DNA of 64,000 nucleotides. It comes from Paraspadella gotoi. Its lineage: Eukaryota; Chaetognatha. Made by a program: the position numbers and the translations under genes. Each line of letters opens with the position of its first letter. Positions within the stretch are counted from its first letter, which is position 1. Positions 1 through 11,581 of this stretch are shown here, in pieces. The notes below the pieces were generated by a model. It searched no databases and was not told the origin of the DNA. It was given only the letters and a program-made list of their open reading frames with translations. Location: contig CM119264.1 in NCBI GenBank assembly GCA_051294375.1, positions 156,594 through 220,593 on the forward strand, read 5' to 3'.

Positions 1-300
1 ACTGGCACCCAAGACTGGCACCCAAGACTGGGGCGGAAGACTAGTGCGCAAGATTGGCGCGCAAGACTAGCACTCAAGACAAGCTACCAAGACTGGCACG
101 CAAGACTGGCGCGCATGACTGGCACACAAGACTGGCACCCAAGACTGGGGCGCAAGACAAGTGAGCAAGACGGGTGCGCAAGACTGGCACCCTAGACTGG
201 CAACCAATACTCGTGCCCTGAACTGGTGCTCTTGACTAGCGCCCAAGACTAGCGCCAATGACAGAGAGCCGAGACTGGCGCGTTACACGAGCGCCATAAA
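1..300. repeat. 13-bp minisatellite
   Basis: About 22 tandem copies of a 13-bp unit close to AAGACTGGCRCSC. They are regular on the left and increasingly mutated towards position 300. Since 13 is not a multiple of 3, the open frame on the minus strand has a 13-residue super-period and is a by-product of the repeat. Confidence 0.9.
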
Positions 301-314
301 CGGGAGCCATTTGG

Positions 315-316
<2 letters not shown>

Positions 317-368
<52 letters not shown>

Positions 369-470
369 TTATTCAACCAAATGATTCTGCCTGACGCATT
401 TCATATCTTTTCTTCTCTCTCTTTCTTTGTCGCTCTTTTTTTAATAGCAATCGGGAAGGGAGAGAGATGA

Positions 471-528
<58 letters not shown>

Positions 529-627
529 CGTTGGCACAACTTCAGAAAGTCAGAGGTGCGTAAATAATTTGATCTTTGGCCAAAATAAGAACGGGAGTAG
601 CACATTTTCTTCTTCTTCTCTCTCTCT

Positions 628-707
<80 letters not shown>

Positions 708-720
708 TTTCACACACACT
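317..720. repeat. Cluster of (GA)n and (CT)n microsatellites
   Basis: Two pure GA runs (about 317-364 and 477-526) are followed by a long CT run (about 619-708). The GA and CT blocks are complementary and could form a large foldback. The open frames across them are Arg-Glu or Ser-Leu translations of the dinucleotides. Confidence 0.9.
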
Positions 721-814
721 TTTTCCTAAAAATTCCCATTTAGTTACTGAAAAAATAAACTTGCAAACTTTCTACGTTCGTCTTTTTTTGGAAATGAGCG
801 CCACATTTTTGTCC

Positions 815-1205
815 TCATCTTCGTCGTCGTCATCATCGTCGTCGTCATCATTCGTCGTCGTCGTTCATCTCGTCATCATCATCGTCGTCCTCGATCATCG
901 TCGTCATCGTCGTCGTCGTCATTCATCGTCGTCGTCATCATCGTCGGTCTTAAGTCGATTTCATCGCTCGTCATCATCCATCGTCGTCATCATATTCAGT
1001 CGTCATCGTGCGTCGTCGTCATCCATCGTCGTCGCTTCATCATCGTCAGTAGGTCATTCATTCGTCGTCACATCAGTCATCGTCTGTCATCATCTCGTCG
1101 TCGTCGTCATCATCCCCGTTCGTCATCTTCGTCGTCGTCGATTCATCATCGTCATGATTGTCGTCGTCATCATCGTCGTCGTCATCTTCATTGTCATCGT
1201 TGGCC
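815..1205. repeat. Imperfect TCG/TCA trinucleotide tract
   Basis: A dense mixture of TCG, TCA and TCC triplets over about 390 bp. It reads as poly-Ser/Val on the plus strand inside a 267-codon open frame that begins in a GA microsatellite. I treat the frame as non-coding because it consists almost entirely of simple repeats and shows no domain. Confidence 0.75.
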
Positions 1206-1291
1206 TCTATTCTTCATCAAGCAACGTCCTGCCACATATAACGAAGATATTTTCTGCTAAGATTGAATGACAGTGAAAGAGAAAGAGACAT

Positions 1292-1292
<1 letters not shown>

Positions 1293-1327
<35 letters not shown>
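1293..1327. repeat. (GA)n microsatellite
   Basis: A pure GA run of about 35 bp. Confidence 0.95.
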
Positions 1328-1329
<2 letters not shown>

Positions 1330-1408
1330 GGTTCTTATTTTCCTATCAGCCTTCCTCTTCTCTTCTTTCGTCGCCATTCGTTCGCAAATACCTTTTTTTT
1401 CTTTTTAG

Positions 1409-1590
1409 TTGCGCCGCGAGTACTCGCGAAGCAACTCTATAAATCACTTTTCGGTCGGTCGGTATGTTTGTCCTATATGAAATTGGTACAACCAATATAA
1501 AAATTATCCATTCATTTAATAAATAAGCTATCTTGCCCCTGACTTTGGACAGGCTTTGGTGGTTTAAGGCCTCCATCATGTAATTCATTT
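1409..1590. repeat. Copy of a palindrome-bearing dispersed repeat
   Basis: It starts with GTTGC..GCAAC arms around a near-perfect copy of CCGCGAGTACTCGCGG, followed by a GGTCGGTCGGT motif as at 12842 and 22933. The right part (about 1522-1580) recurs inverted at about 4439-4495. No coding capacity is recognisable. Confidence 0.6.
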
Positions 1591-1659
1591 GTTAAGACAG
1601 GAATAGAAGCTCAAATCTAAGTGACTGCTCGCGCCGCCTTTAGTAAATCCTAAATCAAG

Positions 1660-2634
1660 TTTGAGCAAACAATGTCGGATCTGCCTACCATCATTAGCGG
1701 TAATTAATTATTTTTTTAATTAATTAAATTAATTAATTTATTATTTGCCTAATTAAGTAATTAATTAATTTGATCAAAGATGTTTGTTTTTAGATCTTTT
1801 CCTCACTGATCACGATAAAAGCAACGATGACGATGATGGCGATAACGATTGACTTACTTGATTGATTTTGATTGATTGATTCAATAATTAATTAATTGAT
1901 AAATAAATTGATTGATTCAATAATTAATTAATAGATAAAAAAATTTATTTATTGAATAATAACTTGATTGATTAATTGACTGATTAATTAATTAATGATT
2001 AATTAAATGATTAATTAATTATTGATTAATTAAATGATTAATTAATTATTGATTATTGATTATTTAATTCATTAATTATTTGATTAATTAATACCTCTTG
2101 CATTTACATTCTAAAATGAAAAAAACATAATCAAATAGTAAAACAGGTTTGTTTTTTTTTTATTTAAACTCAATTCCACTCAAACAATTCCATCGAAATT
2201 AATTTGCAGCCTAATCACACACTTTCCTAACCATATAAAAAAAAGTTTAAGTCAATTGCCGCATCCACTTTCGAGTAATTGGCGTTCAAATAGTGAAATA
2301 TATTTTTTTTCCATTTAAACTCATTTTCACTCGCACGATTCCATTGAAACTTTACATCCAGCTCAATCACACACTTATACCTATCCACACACGAAATTTC
2401 ATTCCAATACATCCATCCAATTACGAGTAATTTGAGTTTTTTGCTTAGGGGGGACGGACGGACATACGGATGCACAGGCGGACGGACGGAAATCATTTTT
2501 TGCATAATTTATCATAATTTGATGTTCTGACATTATCTAAGTGAATGCCCGACAAGATTGGGGGGTGGACCGACGGACCGACAAAGTGGACTAAAGAGTC
2601 GGAATCTGCGTTTAGCAGATCCGACTAAAAATTA
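1660..2634. mobile_element. TIR element (MITE-like), copy 1
   Basis: The ends are inverted: GTCGGATCTGC at 1674-1684 and GCAGATCCGAC at 2615-2625. A second copy lies at 42575-43391 and shares the outer sequence (TTTGAGCAAACAAT on the left, CTAAAAAT on the right). The 3' end is itself a hairpin, because GTCGGAATCTGC lies just inside the terminal repeat. The interior is AATT-rich, then has two diverged copies of a ~145-bp unit (about 2162-2235 and 2310-2400) and a GGAC-rich stretch. No transposase frame is present, so it would be non-autonomous. Confidence 0.65.
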
Positions 2635-3048
2635 AAGAATAAAAGACAATGCAGTAAATGTTGAAGTTATACAGCAATATATGTGAAAAGAAAGTGAATT
2701 TAGCATTTTTGGACACACATTGGAATTCCTGTTTGGCTGATCTCTCTGTCCCTTAAATATGTATATTTTTAACGATTGCTTGATCTAATATGGTTCTATG
2801 GTCATAGAATATATGTCTAAGTCATATTTCATTAAAATGTTATAGATGTGTGATCTAAGATTCATATTAAATGTATATTATGTCATTGCAGCGCAACATT
2901 GTGAACTTGCATAGTGAAATTCCGGTTTTTCTTTCTTCCTTTCTTTTTTTTCCTTTTATTTCTTTTTTTCCTTTTTTCCTCTGTTTTTGTTTTTCTTATT
3001 ATTTACGGTTGATATTGTTGGCTGTGACAAAATAAGCAGAAAACCTGG

Positions 3049-3102
3049 TAAGAGAGAGAGAGAGAGAGAGAGAGAGGGAAAGAGAGAGAGAGAGAGAGAA
3101 CG
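3049..3102. repeat. (GA)n microsatellite
   Basis: A GA run with one interruption, preceded on the left by a T/C-rich stretch (2930-2990). No exon is supported between them. Confidence 0.9.
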
Positions 3103-3689
3103 ACCGGCGAAAACAACATCATATATTGATGCGGTTTTCTTAATTTCAGCGGCGAAAATTATTCTGATCATAAATCTCATTATAACTCTTATTATAAATC
3201 TTAAAATAAATCAAGAAACACGCCCAGGTCTTCTTTGAATATTTCAAGTCTTTTGCAGAAATTTGCTCATAAAAAATAAATTTTCTCTGAAGGAAATATA
3301 TATATGAAAGCAGCTGAGACCTTATAATGTATTAATTCATTGGTTATTCATTATTCAAAATATTTTATATTGAAATTTTGTTATAAAATTATTGAGGATT
3401 ACTCCGTGTCCCTCGCTTTTCTCTATCTCTCTCTCTCTGGTTTCCAACAAAAATGTCTGCTTAAATTGTGAGTTAGAAAGAGCCCATGCTTATTGTCCAC
3501 TAGAAAATTAGAATTGATCAGTTGTTCAGTACCACTTATGAAAACTCAAAAAAAATATTAATACTTACAAATGATAAAATAAGGTAGATTTTTAGGGTAG
3601 TTTAAAGTCCTAGCCTGAAGCTCGCACTTTCGTTTTTCAATATCAATATCAATAGTTATATATCTCTCTGTCTCTTTCCCTCTCTGTCT

Positions 3690-3815
3690 ATCTCCCGTGA
3701 GAAAAACGAGTTATGTTAGAATGGCCAACAAAACCACGAAGAGCTGTTCGGTCGTCAATTTGGCGCCACCTTTGGTGTCTGCGGGAGTCTCATTCTTTCT
3801 CTCTCTCTTTTTTTT

Positions 3816-3847
<32 letters not shown>

Positions 3848-4225
3848 TCTCCCATGAGAAAAAGAAGTTATGCTAAAATGGCCAAGACAACTACGAAGAG
3901 CTGTTCGGTCGTCAATTTGGTGCCACCTTTGGCATCCAACAGAGTCTATTTTTTTTTCTCTCTCTCTCTATCTCTCTCTCTCTCTCTCACCCATGAGAAA
4001 AGCAAGTGATGCTAGAATGGCCAACACAACCATGTTTGGTTGTCAATTTGGGGCCATCTTTGGCATCCGACGGAGTCTCATTCTTTCTCTCTCTCTCTCT
4101 CCCTCTCTCTCTCTAACTTTCTGTCTCTCACCCGTGAGAAAAGCGAGTGATGCAAGAATGGCCAATACAACCACAAAGAGCTGTTCGGTCGTCAATTTAG
4201 CTCCACCCTTGGCATCTGAAGCTGG
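3690..4225. repeat. Tandem repeat of ~145 bp with embedded (CT)n, four units
   Basis: Four units each contain a CCGTGAGAAAARCGAGT-like start, a block reading GAATGGCCAACA..CGGTCGTCAATTT and then a CT microsatellite of varying length. Unit starts are near 3698, 3852, 3991 and 4132. The third unit has lost part of the middle block. Short frames span the units but are interrupted differently in each. Confidence 0.8.
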
Positions 4226-4438
4226 CGCCAGTTCGAGGTAGAGATCATCTCCTTCTGAATCTTTTGACCGAGAGTTGGAGGTGTCGTCAGTTGTGTCTGA
4301 GGCGCTGGAGGAAGCTGTGGAGTTAAGGAGGGGTGTTAAGGAAAGTTGGGGGAGAAACCATTAGACAGAACGTAACACCCTAAAATATTAACAAAATCTA
4401 AAAGAAGATGACATTATCATATTATCTAGTAATAGTGA

Positions 4439-4495
4439 TGGAGGCCTTAAACCACGAAAGCCTGTCTATAGTCAGGGGCAAGATAGCATTTGTTA
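4439..4495. repeat. Inverted partner of 1522-1580
   Basis: Its reverse complement matches 1522-1580 at roughly 90 percent (GCTATCTTGCCCCTGACT.. core followed by GTGGTTTAAGGCCTCCAT). It is a dispersed repeat fragment in opposite orientation. Confidence 0.7.
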
Positions 4496-4568
4496 GAATT
4501 TGAAAATTGTACTAAGTTATCAATTTTTATTCTTTGAGAAAAGTTATTACTTTAATGAAATGATGATT

Positions 4569-4698
4569 GTATTTTTGGGTTCCTCCCTCTCTCCCTCCCT
4601 CCTCTCTCACCCCTCCCCATCCCCTCCCCTCTCTCCCCTCCCTATCTCCCTCCCTCCTTCTCCCTCACCCTTCCCTCCCCTTTCTTCCTTTCACTTAC
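4569..4698. repeat. C/T-rich tract
   Basis: An almost pure pyrimidine tract on the plus strand made of CCCT, CTCC and TCCC motifs. On the minus strand it forms the purine-rich start of the intron that follows the candidate exon on its right. Confidence 0.85.
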
Positions 4699-4849
4699 CC
4701 TCTTCCCTCCCTTTCGTCCCATGACTTTGTCTACACGAAGGATCGAAGGAGACATTGTAAGCTCGGTCCCCGACGTTGTTGCGGGCGAGCAAGAGAAGGT
4801 GAAGATCTCGCCGGAGAGAGATCTGTGCCATGCGGGCTTCGGGGCGGGA
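4699..4849 (-). CDS. Candidate internal exon, protein family uncertain (integrin-alpha-like or Ig-like)
   Basis: On the minus strand a (CT)n tract ends in CAG at 4850-4852, and a GTAAGTGAAAG donor follows at 4698. The 151 bp between them are GC-richer than their surroundings. Two frames are open throughout. One, starting in phase 0, contains LARNNVGDRAYNVSF, which resembles the x-N-x-G-x-x-AYN pattern of integrin alpha thigh/calf beta-strands. The other contains SGEIFTFSCS, like an Ig B strand. I cannot choose between them from one exon. The layout (CT tract, exon, GA tract in plus orientation) is the same as for the well-supported IgSF exons at 31-51 kb, which supports a real exon. Confidence 0.45.
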
Positions 4850-4916
4850 CTGAGAGAGAGAGGGAGAGGGGGAGGGAGAGAGAGAAGGAAAGAGAGATAG
4901 AGAGGAGCAGAGAATG

Positions 4917-5009
<93 letters not shown>

Positions 5010-5012
5010 GAA
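4850..5012. repeat. GA-rich tract with long pure (GA)n
   Basis: A degenerate GA stretch followed by about 85 bp of pure GA (4919-5002). It is the polypyrimidine side of the acceptor for the candidate minus-strand exon next to it. Confidence 0.95.
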
Positions 5013-5014
5013 GG

Positions 5015-5499
5015 GATATAGATTCAGTATTAATATTTTTTCTCTTGATTAAATCGATAATACTAGAGCCGCTAATGACCATAAAATCTCAGATTCCAGG
5101 CCGATCATCGAAATGTTTACAGATTTATTATATAATATATTAGTAACCTCACCTTTTTTTGCTTTTCCCCAAAAAATAATATCGTTTTTGTATGAAGAGT
5201 ATTAATAAGTGAATATTTATTCAGGTTATACACCAAAAGTCTAATTCATTTTAAAAACTTCAACTTAACAGGAAGAGAAATTCCAGTGTTGAGCCTCAGT
5301 CTTTCTTTTCTCCTTTATTTCTATCTTCTGCATCGGAATCTCCTATTTTAATCCTTATATTTTTCGCTATAAAAAAATGTAGCGCTTGCAGTCGCTTAGA
5401 TTTGGGGTTCCAGTCTTGCTTTAACCAATGAGCAGCCAACTAACGTAAGTAGTTCAGACAGACAGACATACCGACCGACTGACGGACCAACCGACTTAT
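5015..5499. other. AT-rich unannotated interval
   Basis: Single-copy-looking AT-rich DNA. I see no exon, RNA gene or repeat that I can support. Confidence 0.5.
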
Positions 5500-5978
5500 C
5501 GAGTCATAGACAGAGTGAGAGAAAGATAGAAATAGAAAAGATAGAGAATGTGAAAGAAAGATATAAATAAAAAGGAGAGTGAGAGAAAGATAGAAATACA
5601 AAGGAAAGAGAGTAAGAGAAAGATAGAAATAGAGAAGAGAGAAAGTAGGAGAAAGATAGAAATAGAGAAGAGAGAGAGTAGGAGAAAGATATAAATAGAA
5701 AAGAGAGAGAGTAGGAGAAAGATATAAATAGAAAAGAGAGAGAGTAGGAGAAAGATATAAATAGAGAAGAGAGAGAGTAGGAGAAAGATAGAAATAGAAA
5801 AGAGAGAGAGTGGAAGAAAGATAGAAATAGAAAAGAGAGAGAGTAGGAGAAAGATATAAATAGAGAAGAGAGTAAGAGAAAGATAGAAATAGAGAAGAGA
5901 GAGAGTAGGAGAAAGATATAAATAGAAAAGAGAGAGAGTAGGAGAAAGATATAAATAGGAAAGAGAGAGAGACAGAGA
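5500..5978. repeat. 33-bp minisatellite
   Basis: About 14 units close to AGAGAGAGTAGGAGAAAGAT followed by ATAAATAGAAAAG. The 33-bp period keeps two minus-strand frames open for over 160 codons with an 11-residue repeat (SLFYLYLSPTL-like). No start context, splice site or homology supports a protein. Confidence 0.9.
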
Positions 5979-6035
5979 GAATCTTCCCCATTCACCACCT
6001 ACACGACGTTAATGAAATCTGCCCTGTGACTTTGG

Positions 6036-6130
6036 AAGCGACAAAAGGCGGCGGCTGCGGGCGGCGGCTGCGGGCGGCGGCGGGCGGCAGCTGGCGGCGG
6101 GCGGCAGCTGCGGGCGGCGGCCGGCGGTTA
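6036..6130. repeat. GC-rich GGC/GCTGC repeat
   Basis: A run of GGC triplets broken by GGCTGC and GGCAGC units, sharply GC-rich within AT-rich surroundings. Confidence 0.9.
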
Positions 6131-6243
6131 GGAGATGAATATCGGAAACTGGGCGAACATTAGAGGAGAACAAAAGAACAATAGTCGGACAAAAGAGAAA
6201 TGTTCAGTCGGAAGGCAGCGCTGGTTTCCTCGACTACCGGCGA

Positions 6244-6507
6244 CGAAAGTTAAAAACTGGATTCTCTAATCGAAACTTCTTTCTTTCGTTGTTTTGGTTT
6301 TTTTTTTGGGTTTTTTTTTTGTTTTTGGAGGGAAAAAGAAATCGATTTAAAAAATCGATGATCCAGTCGCCGCCAATTAATTTTATCATTTTAAATGTTT
6401 CAATGTTTTGAAAATGATGTACGTACTCCATCAGGCCAACGAAGGAAGGAGTTGAAACAATTTAATTTACTCTTATTTTTACTCGAATGAACCTTAGATA
6501 GATTTTT
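6244..6507. repeat. Direct repeat, copy 1 (partner 8530-8795)
   Basis: About 181 bp (6327-6507) recur at 8615-8795 with no differences that I can see; the flanking 80 bp are similar but diverged. The repeat contains an ATCGATTT..AAATCGAT inverted repeat and ends at a TTTTC tract. The tract is about 65 bp here and about 1 kb at the other copy. Confidence 0.85.
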
Positions 6508-6739
6508 CTTTTCTTTTCTTTTTCTTTTCTTTTTTCCTTTCCTTTTCTTTTTCTTTTTCTTTTCTTCTTCAATTTCGTTCCAGTGCTCATAGACAAATTG
6601 GAAGAAACTGCAAAATTAAAGAGATAATATTAATAGGAATGTTTTGTAAAAAAAAGAATCGGTGATTCGATGTTGTTGCCGCGGCAGTGAACCTTGACTT
6701 TTCACGTGTTTGATTAGTGTACTATATTACGTAATGAAA

Positions 6740-7140
6740 CTATACTGCATTGGGAATTTCAATCTTTTATTTTTTTTATATGATCTCTTCATCTTTTCTT
6801 TATAGATATTTTATACTATTCATTACTAAACCTACCTTAACTACTCTCTCATCTCTATTATATATCTTGCGTGCTACGTACCTCTCTACATGCTTTTTCT
6901 ATCTTACATTATTCTTTCTCCTACTCTCATTCTTCTTTTCTTATTTTTTTAAATACATACGATCATATATTGCACAATTCTTTCCATCTCTATATACTTC
7001 AACTGGTACTTTTCACCAAAAATTATGAACTAAAATTTGCGTATCTTTACAAATTTAACTTACCTTTCTATCTTTTCTCGATGTTTTTTTTTTTGCCGAC
7101 ATAGAAATACTATCTCAGAAATACCAATAATTCTTATACC
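6740..7140. other. Pyrimidine-biased interval, nothing recognised
   Basis: T/C-biased, irregular DNA. Short open frames (up to 92 codons) are Phe/Leu/Ser/Tyr-rich, as expected from composition. No domain or splice signal is convincing. Confidence 0.4.
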
Positions 7141-7189
7141 CTCGTCCTGGGACAATGTAGTTTTCGTATTACAATGAGGCTCCATAAAA

Positions 7190-7430
7190 TGTTTAACAGC
7201 GAACTAAATACAACAAAAAGGGAAAGATAGAAAGAAAAAGAGAATCTAGTGTGCGGACATGCCAGTAAAGCAATTTCAAAATGAGGGGCCAACTCAATAA
7301 CGGGACTCTCGGGAAGCTATCCATCCTTCTCGCCTGCTTGAAGGCCAGGACCCCAGATAACAACCAGACCTGACCGACTCTAACTTCCGCGACCCTGATC
7401 CGATTTTCCGTTTCCCGACCCCCCCAAGTG
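7190..7430 (-). repeat. Inverted copy of the palindrome-bearing dispersed repeat (right half)
   Basis: The reverse complement matches the segment after the palindrome at 12842 and 22933 (GAGAAGG..GATAGCTTCCCGA..GATTGAGTTG..CCCCTCATTT, then a TCTCTTTTTTTCTAT-like stretch). The palindromic core is absent from this copy. Confidence 0.65.
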
Positions 7431-7899
7431 TCCCGCAGAGTTGCTATTTCTCTCCGTTCGATGTACTTTCTCAGGGCTGCAAACTAACAAAAATGGAATT
7501 ATTAACGAATCCGCGACCCCTTTATCCTATTAAAATTTTTCTTCTCTCCCGGAGAAAAATTAAAAAATAGAGGGAAGCCGTAATTAGTATATGAGGATAA
7601 TCTGTTAGTTAATCTAGACCGATATAAGGGGTGGAGTTAGAGGAAAGGTGAGGAATTGGCAAAGATAGCTGTTCTTGACGTCACGGTAGCATGCACTTAG
7701 TTGTATTATGTTATTATACGTGTTCTATTAGTCACTATTCTCTATCTTATTTCTATTTATGTCATATGCAGGAAATTTCTCTCGCACTTCTGGTCGAATG
7801 ACAGTGCGATAAGATCTGTATATGGAGTAACTCGTATAAGACAGCTCAGGTCGGATATGTCTGTCGTGGTGACAGGTGAATGAAGTAGAAATTAAGAAG

Positions 7900-8530
7900 A
7901 GCCAGAGAGGAATAACGGTTATAGAAGTATAAATTCTTATGAACAAGGTGATGAGCAGTGGCTGCTGCGATGATAATAGAAGTATTGAGGTATATTAGAA
8001 GGAAGCAGAGCAAGAGGCGGTGAAACGCGCGTGCAAAGTAAGATGTTACGACAGAGGTGGCGAAAGTGGACGGTACATAACAATAGGATTATGAAGGAGA
8101 GGTAGAGGGGAAGTAGTAGCAGAGATAATAAATAAAAGAGGTAGGAAAGTATTACGAAAGTTAAAGAGATGAGGGAAAAGGAGATCTGCTGAGGTGCAGA
8201 AGATAGAAAGATAAAGGAAGGAAAAGGTAAGAGAGGTACATAGAGTTAGAGCTGGCGACACTAGGAATTACGCATTCCTGAGGTAGGTTTTAGTTATATA
8301 TGGAGAGACTGTAATCAGTATAATAGCAGATATAGCATATGAGGTATAATATCCGTAATCCTCGATAGAGCGTTGAAAGAGAGAGGAGACTGAGAGAGTG
8401 AATGTGAAGCACACGATAATGGTGAGAGAGAGAGGAGAGATATCAGTCTGATTATTGCGATAATGAATCTCGTATATAGCAGAAGGACGGTTATAATGTA
8501 GGAAAAAAGTAGGAGAGTTAAAGAGAACAT
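7900..8530. other. Purine-biased interval, nothing recognised
   Basis: A/G-biased, irregular DNA with no clear period. The frames within it are short and compositionally biased. No gene is supported. Confidence 0.4.
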
Positions 8531-8795
8531 TGGCGTAAGTTAAAAACTGGACTGCCGCGCCTGGGAAATAACGAACTTCTTCTGGTTTTTTTTTTTTTTG
8601 TTTTTTTTTGTTTTGGAGGGAAAAAGAAATCGATTTAAAAAATCGATGATCCAGTCGCCGCCAATTAATTTTATCATTTTAAATGTTTCAATGTTTTGAA
8701 AATGATGTACGTACTCCATCAGGCCAACGAAGGAAGGAGTTGAAACAATTTAATTTACTCTTATTTTTACTCGAATGAACCTTAGATAGATTTTT
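8530..8795. repeat. Direct repeat, copy 2 (partner 6244-6507)
   Basis: See the partner copy. This one leads directly into a polypyrimidine tract of about 1 kb. Confidence 0.85.
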
Positions 8796-9638
8796 CTTTT
8801 TCTTTTTCTTTTCTTTTCTTTTTTTCCTTTTCCTTTTCTTTTTCTTTTCTTTTCTCTTTTTTAATTTTTCTTTTTCTTTTTTTTTTTCTTTTTTTTCTTT
8901 CTTTTCTTTTTCTTTTCTTTCTTTTCTTTTCTTTTCTTTCTTTTTTCTTTCTTTTCTTTTCTTTTCTTTTTCTTTTCTTTTCTTTCTTTTTCTTCTTCTT
9001 TCTTTTCTTTCCTTTTTTTCTTTTTTTTTTCTTTTTCTTTTCTTTTTCTTTTCTTTTCTTTTTTTTTTTTTCTTTCTTTTTTTCTTTTCTTTTCCTTTCT
9101 TTTCTTTTTTCTTTTTTTCTTTTCTTCTTTTTTTTTCTTTTCTTTTTTTTTCTTTTTCTTTTTCTTTCGTCTTTCTTCTTTTCTTTCTTTTCTCTTTCTT
9201 CTTCTTCTTTATTTTTTCTTTCCTTTTTTTTTTCTTTTTTCTTTTTTTCTTGCTTTTTTCTTTCTTTTTTTCTTTTTTCTTCTTTTCTTCTTTTTCTTTT
9301 TTTTTCATTTTTCTTTTCTTTTTTTTCTCTTTTCTTTTTCGTTCTTTTCTTTTCTTTTTCCTTTTTCTTTTCTTCTTTTTTTTTTCTTTTATGTCGTTTT
9401 CTTTTCTATTTCTTTTCTTTTCTTCCATTTTCTTTTTCTTTTCTTTTTCTTTCCTTTTCTTTCCATTTTTTTTTCTTTTCTTTTTTTCTTTTTTTTTTTT
9501 CTCTTTTCTTTTTCTTTTTTCTTTTTTTCTTCNNNNNNNNNNNNNNNNNNNNNNNNNTTTTTTAATTTTCTTTTTCTTTCTTTTTTTTTTTTCTTTTTCT
9601 TTTCTTTTTTCTTTTTCTTTTTTCTTCTTTTTTTTTTC

Positions 9639-9670
<32 letters not shown>

Positions 9671-9835
9671 CTTTTCTTTTTTCTTTTCCATTTTCTTTTT
9701 CTTTTCTTTTTCTTTTCTTTTTCTTTCCATTTTTTTTTCTTTTCTTTTTTCTTTTTCTTTTTCTTCTTTTTCTTTTCTTTTTCTTTTTTTTTTCTTCTTT
9801 TTCTTTTCTTTTTCTTTTTCTTTTTCGTCCCCCAA
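8796..9835. repeat. ~1 kb homopyrimidine (TTTTC)n-like tract
   Basis: Almost every base is T or C on the plus strand, mainly TTTTC, TTTTTC and TTTC units, interrupted by a 25-N gap. Minus-strand frames of up to 396 codons are pure Lys/Arg/Glu translations and are not a protein. Tracts of this kind can form triplex (H-DNA) and break assemblies. Confidence 0.95.
9533..9557. other. Assembly gap (25 N)
   Basis: Exactly 25 N, the same size as every other gap here, so it is a placeholder of unknown true length. It lies inside the TTTTC tract. Confidence 1.
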
Positions 9836-10489
9836 AATCGAAAAGCGTTTCTACAGATTTTCGATTTGTTTTGCTCATGTTTCATTAAATATTCGTTTGT
9901 TTTTATTCTTGTTTTTATACTTTACTTTTAATTTTTGAATAAGTTATTTCTGTTTAACATATTTTACCGTTTACTCTTTCTTTTTTCCACCTTTGCTTTT
10001 TTCAGATTTGTTTTGCTCTTTCATCCCTTTGATATTTCCTTCTCCTTTTTCTTATTACGCATTTCTGCTCTGACCAATTGCTTCATTCCTCATTACCCAA
10101 AGCAATTACGTTCAAAACCCCGTTATTCTTTAATCTTTGCTTTTTTTTCTTTACCGCTTTTGAAATCATTGCTTTATGATTGCTTTCATGTTTCATACCT
10201 TTTATCTTTGTTAGCTTTGGTAATTGAGCTTAATGAAAAAAAACAAATTACTGTCTTCTTAACTATTCTTTTCCTTCTTGTTATATTCTTACAGTTTAAT
10301 TTATAAATAAATAGCGATTCCATTACTGTTTCCATTTCTGTTTCCATTACTGTTTCTATTACTGTTTCTATTACTGTTTCCGTTACTTTTTCCATTATTT
10401 CTTCCATTATCGTTTTCTCGGTTCAGCAAATCCACTTCTCATAGAAAAATCAATTACTTGGTTAATCGTCCCTTTTGTTGCTCCACTTT

Positions 10490-10790
10490 GCGTCATTTCG
10501 CCATTTGGGACACATCATTTTACAAGTCAGCGCTACATAATTTTGTCAGTTGGTGCTACATCAGCTTGCCCGTCGGCGCAACATCATTTTGCCAGTAGGT
10601 GCTACATCATTTTGCCAGTTGGTACTGCATCATTTTTTCAGTCGGCGCTACATCATTTTGCCCGTCAAAAATACATCATTTTACCAACCGGTGCTACATT
10701 ATTTTGCCATTCGGTTTAAGTCATTTTGACAGTTTATGCTACATAATTTTGCCTGTCTACCTTTATCATTTTGCCAGTTTTTGTGACCTG
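10490..10790. repeat. 23-bp minisatellite (copy 1)
   Basis: About 12 units close to CATCATTTTGCCAGTCGGYG followed by CTA, with a short second block at 11115-11222. The same array is at 20570-20868 and 21208-21310. Confidence 0.85.
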
Positions 10791-11308
10791 GGAGATGGGT
10801 ATCTAGCTAAAGGTAGGTACTAACTAGTCTCTCATCAGGGAAAAGAGGTAAGTAGGGTAAGTATGTAATGGTAATAGGAAAACAGATATAACAAAGGGTA
10901 TCAAGGGTCCATAAAAGGGAGAGAAGGGAGAGGGAAGGTTTGCAGACCCCGAGACCGAGAGGAGAAGTTGAGAGAGTGAGTCCGATCTCCAAGACTTTAT
11001 CCGTGACTCGGGGATGAAGAGGAGGGGACGGCGGAGGGAGAGGAGGGCGTTGAGAGGGGGAAGAGAAGGCCCGGGGGAGAGAGGTTCTGGCGGTTAGGGT
11101 GAGCCTCTATCTTGGTGACATCATTTTTCATTCACGCTCATCATTTTTGCCAGTCAGCGCTACAATCATTTTGCCAGTCAGCGCTACATCATTTTGCAAG
11201 TTTTTGCTACATGATTTTGCCGAGACTCAATTTCGTAGCTTCGCTTGACATCTATGATGAAAGATCACGAAAAAAAACCATAGCTTCGCTTGGATTCACT
11301 CGCTCTCT

Positions 11309-11312
11309 CTCC

Positions 11313-11381
<69 letters not shown>

Positions 11382-11497
11382 GCACGCAATCCATGAACCG
11401 TCTTTCTCCCTTTTCATTAATTCTCTCCCGATATCACATCATTTTCGGGTGTTTGGTTTTGGAACAATATTCCGACTCATATTGGACTCATATCTAT

Positions 11498-11581
<84 letters not shown>

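Noticed and set aside
3010-3048. Micro-exon between a GA acceptor tract and GTAAATA on the minus strand, or a GTAAGAG donor on the plus strand
   Set aside because: Only about 38 bp, no distinctive peptide, and competing signals on both strands.
5440-5998. Two overlapping minus-strand frames of 183 and 164 codons
   Set aside because: They arise from the 33-bp minisatellite, whose period is a multiple of three, so several frames stay open at once.
8688-9878. 396-codon Lys/Arg/Glu-rich minus-strand frame
   Set aside because: It is a direct translation of the TTTTC tract, runs through a gap and has no non-repetitive segment beyond the ends.
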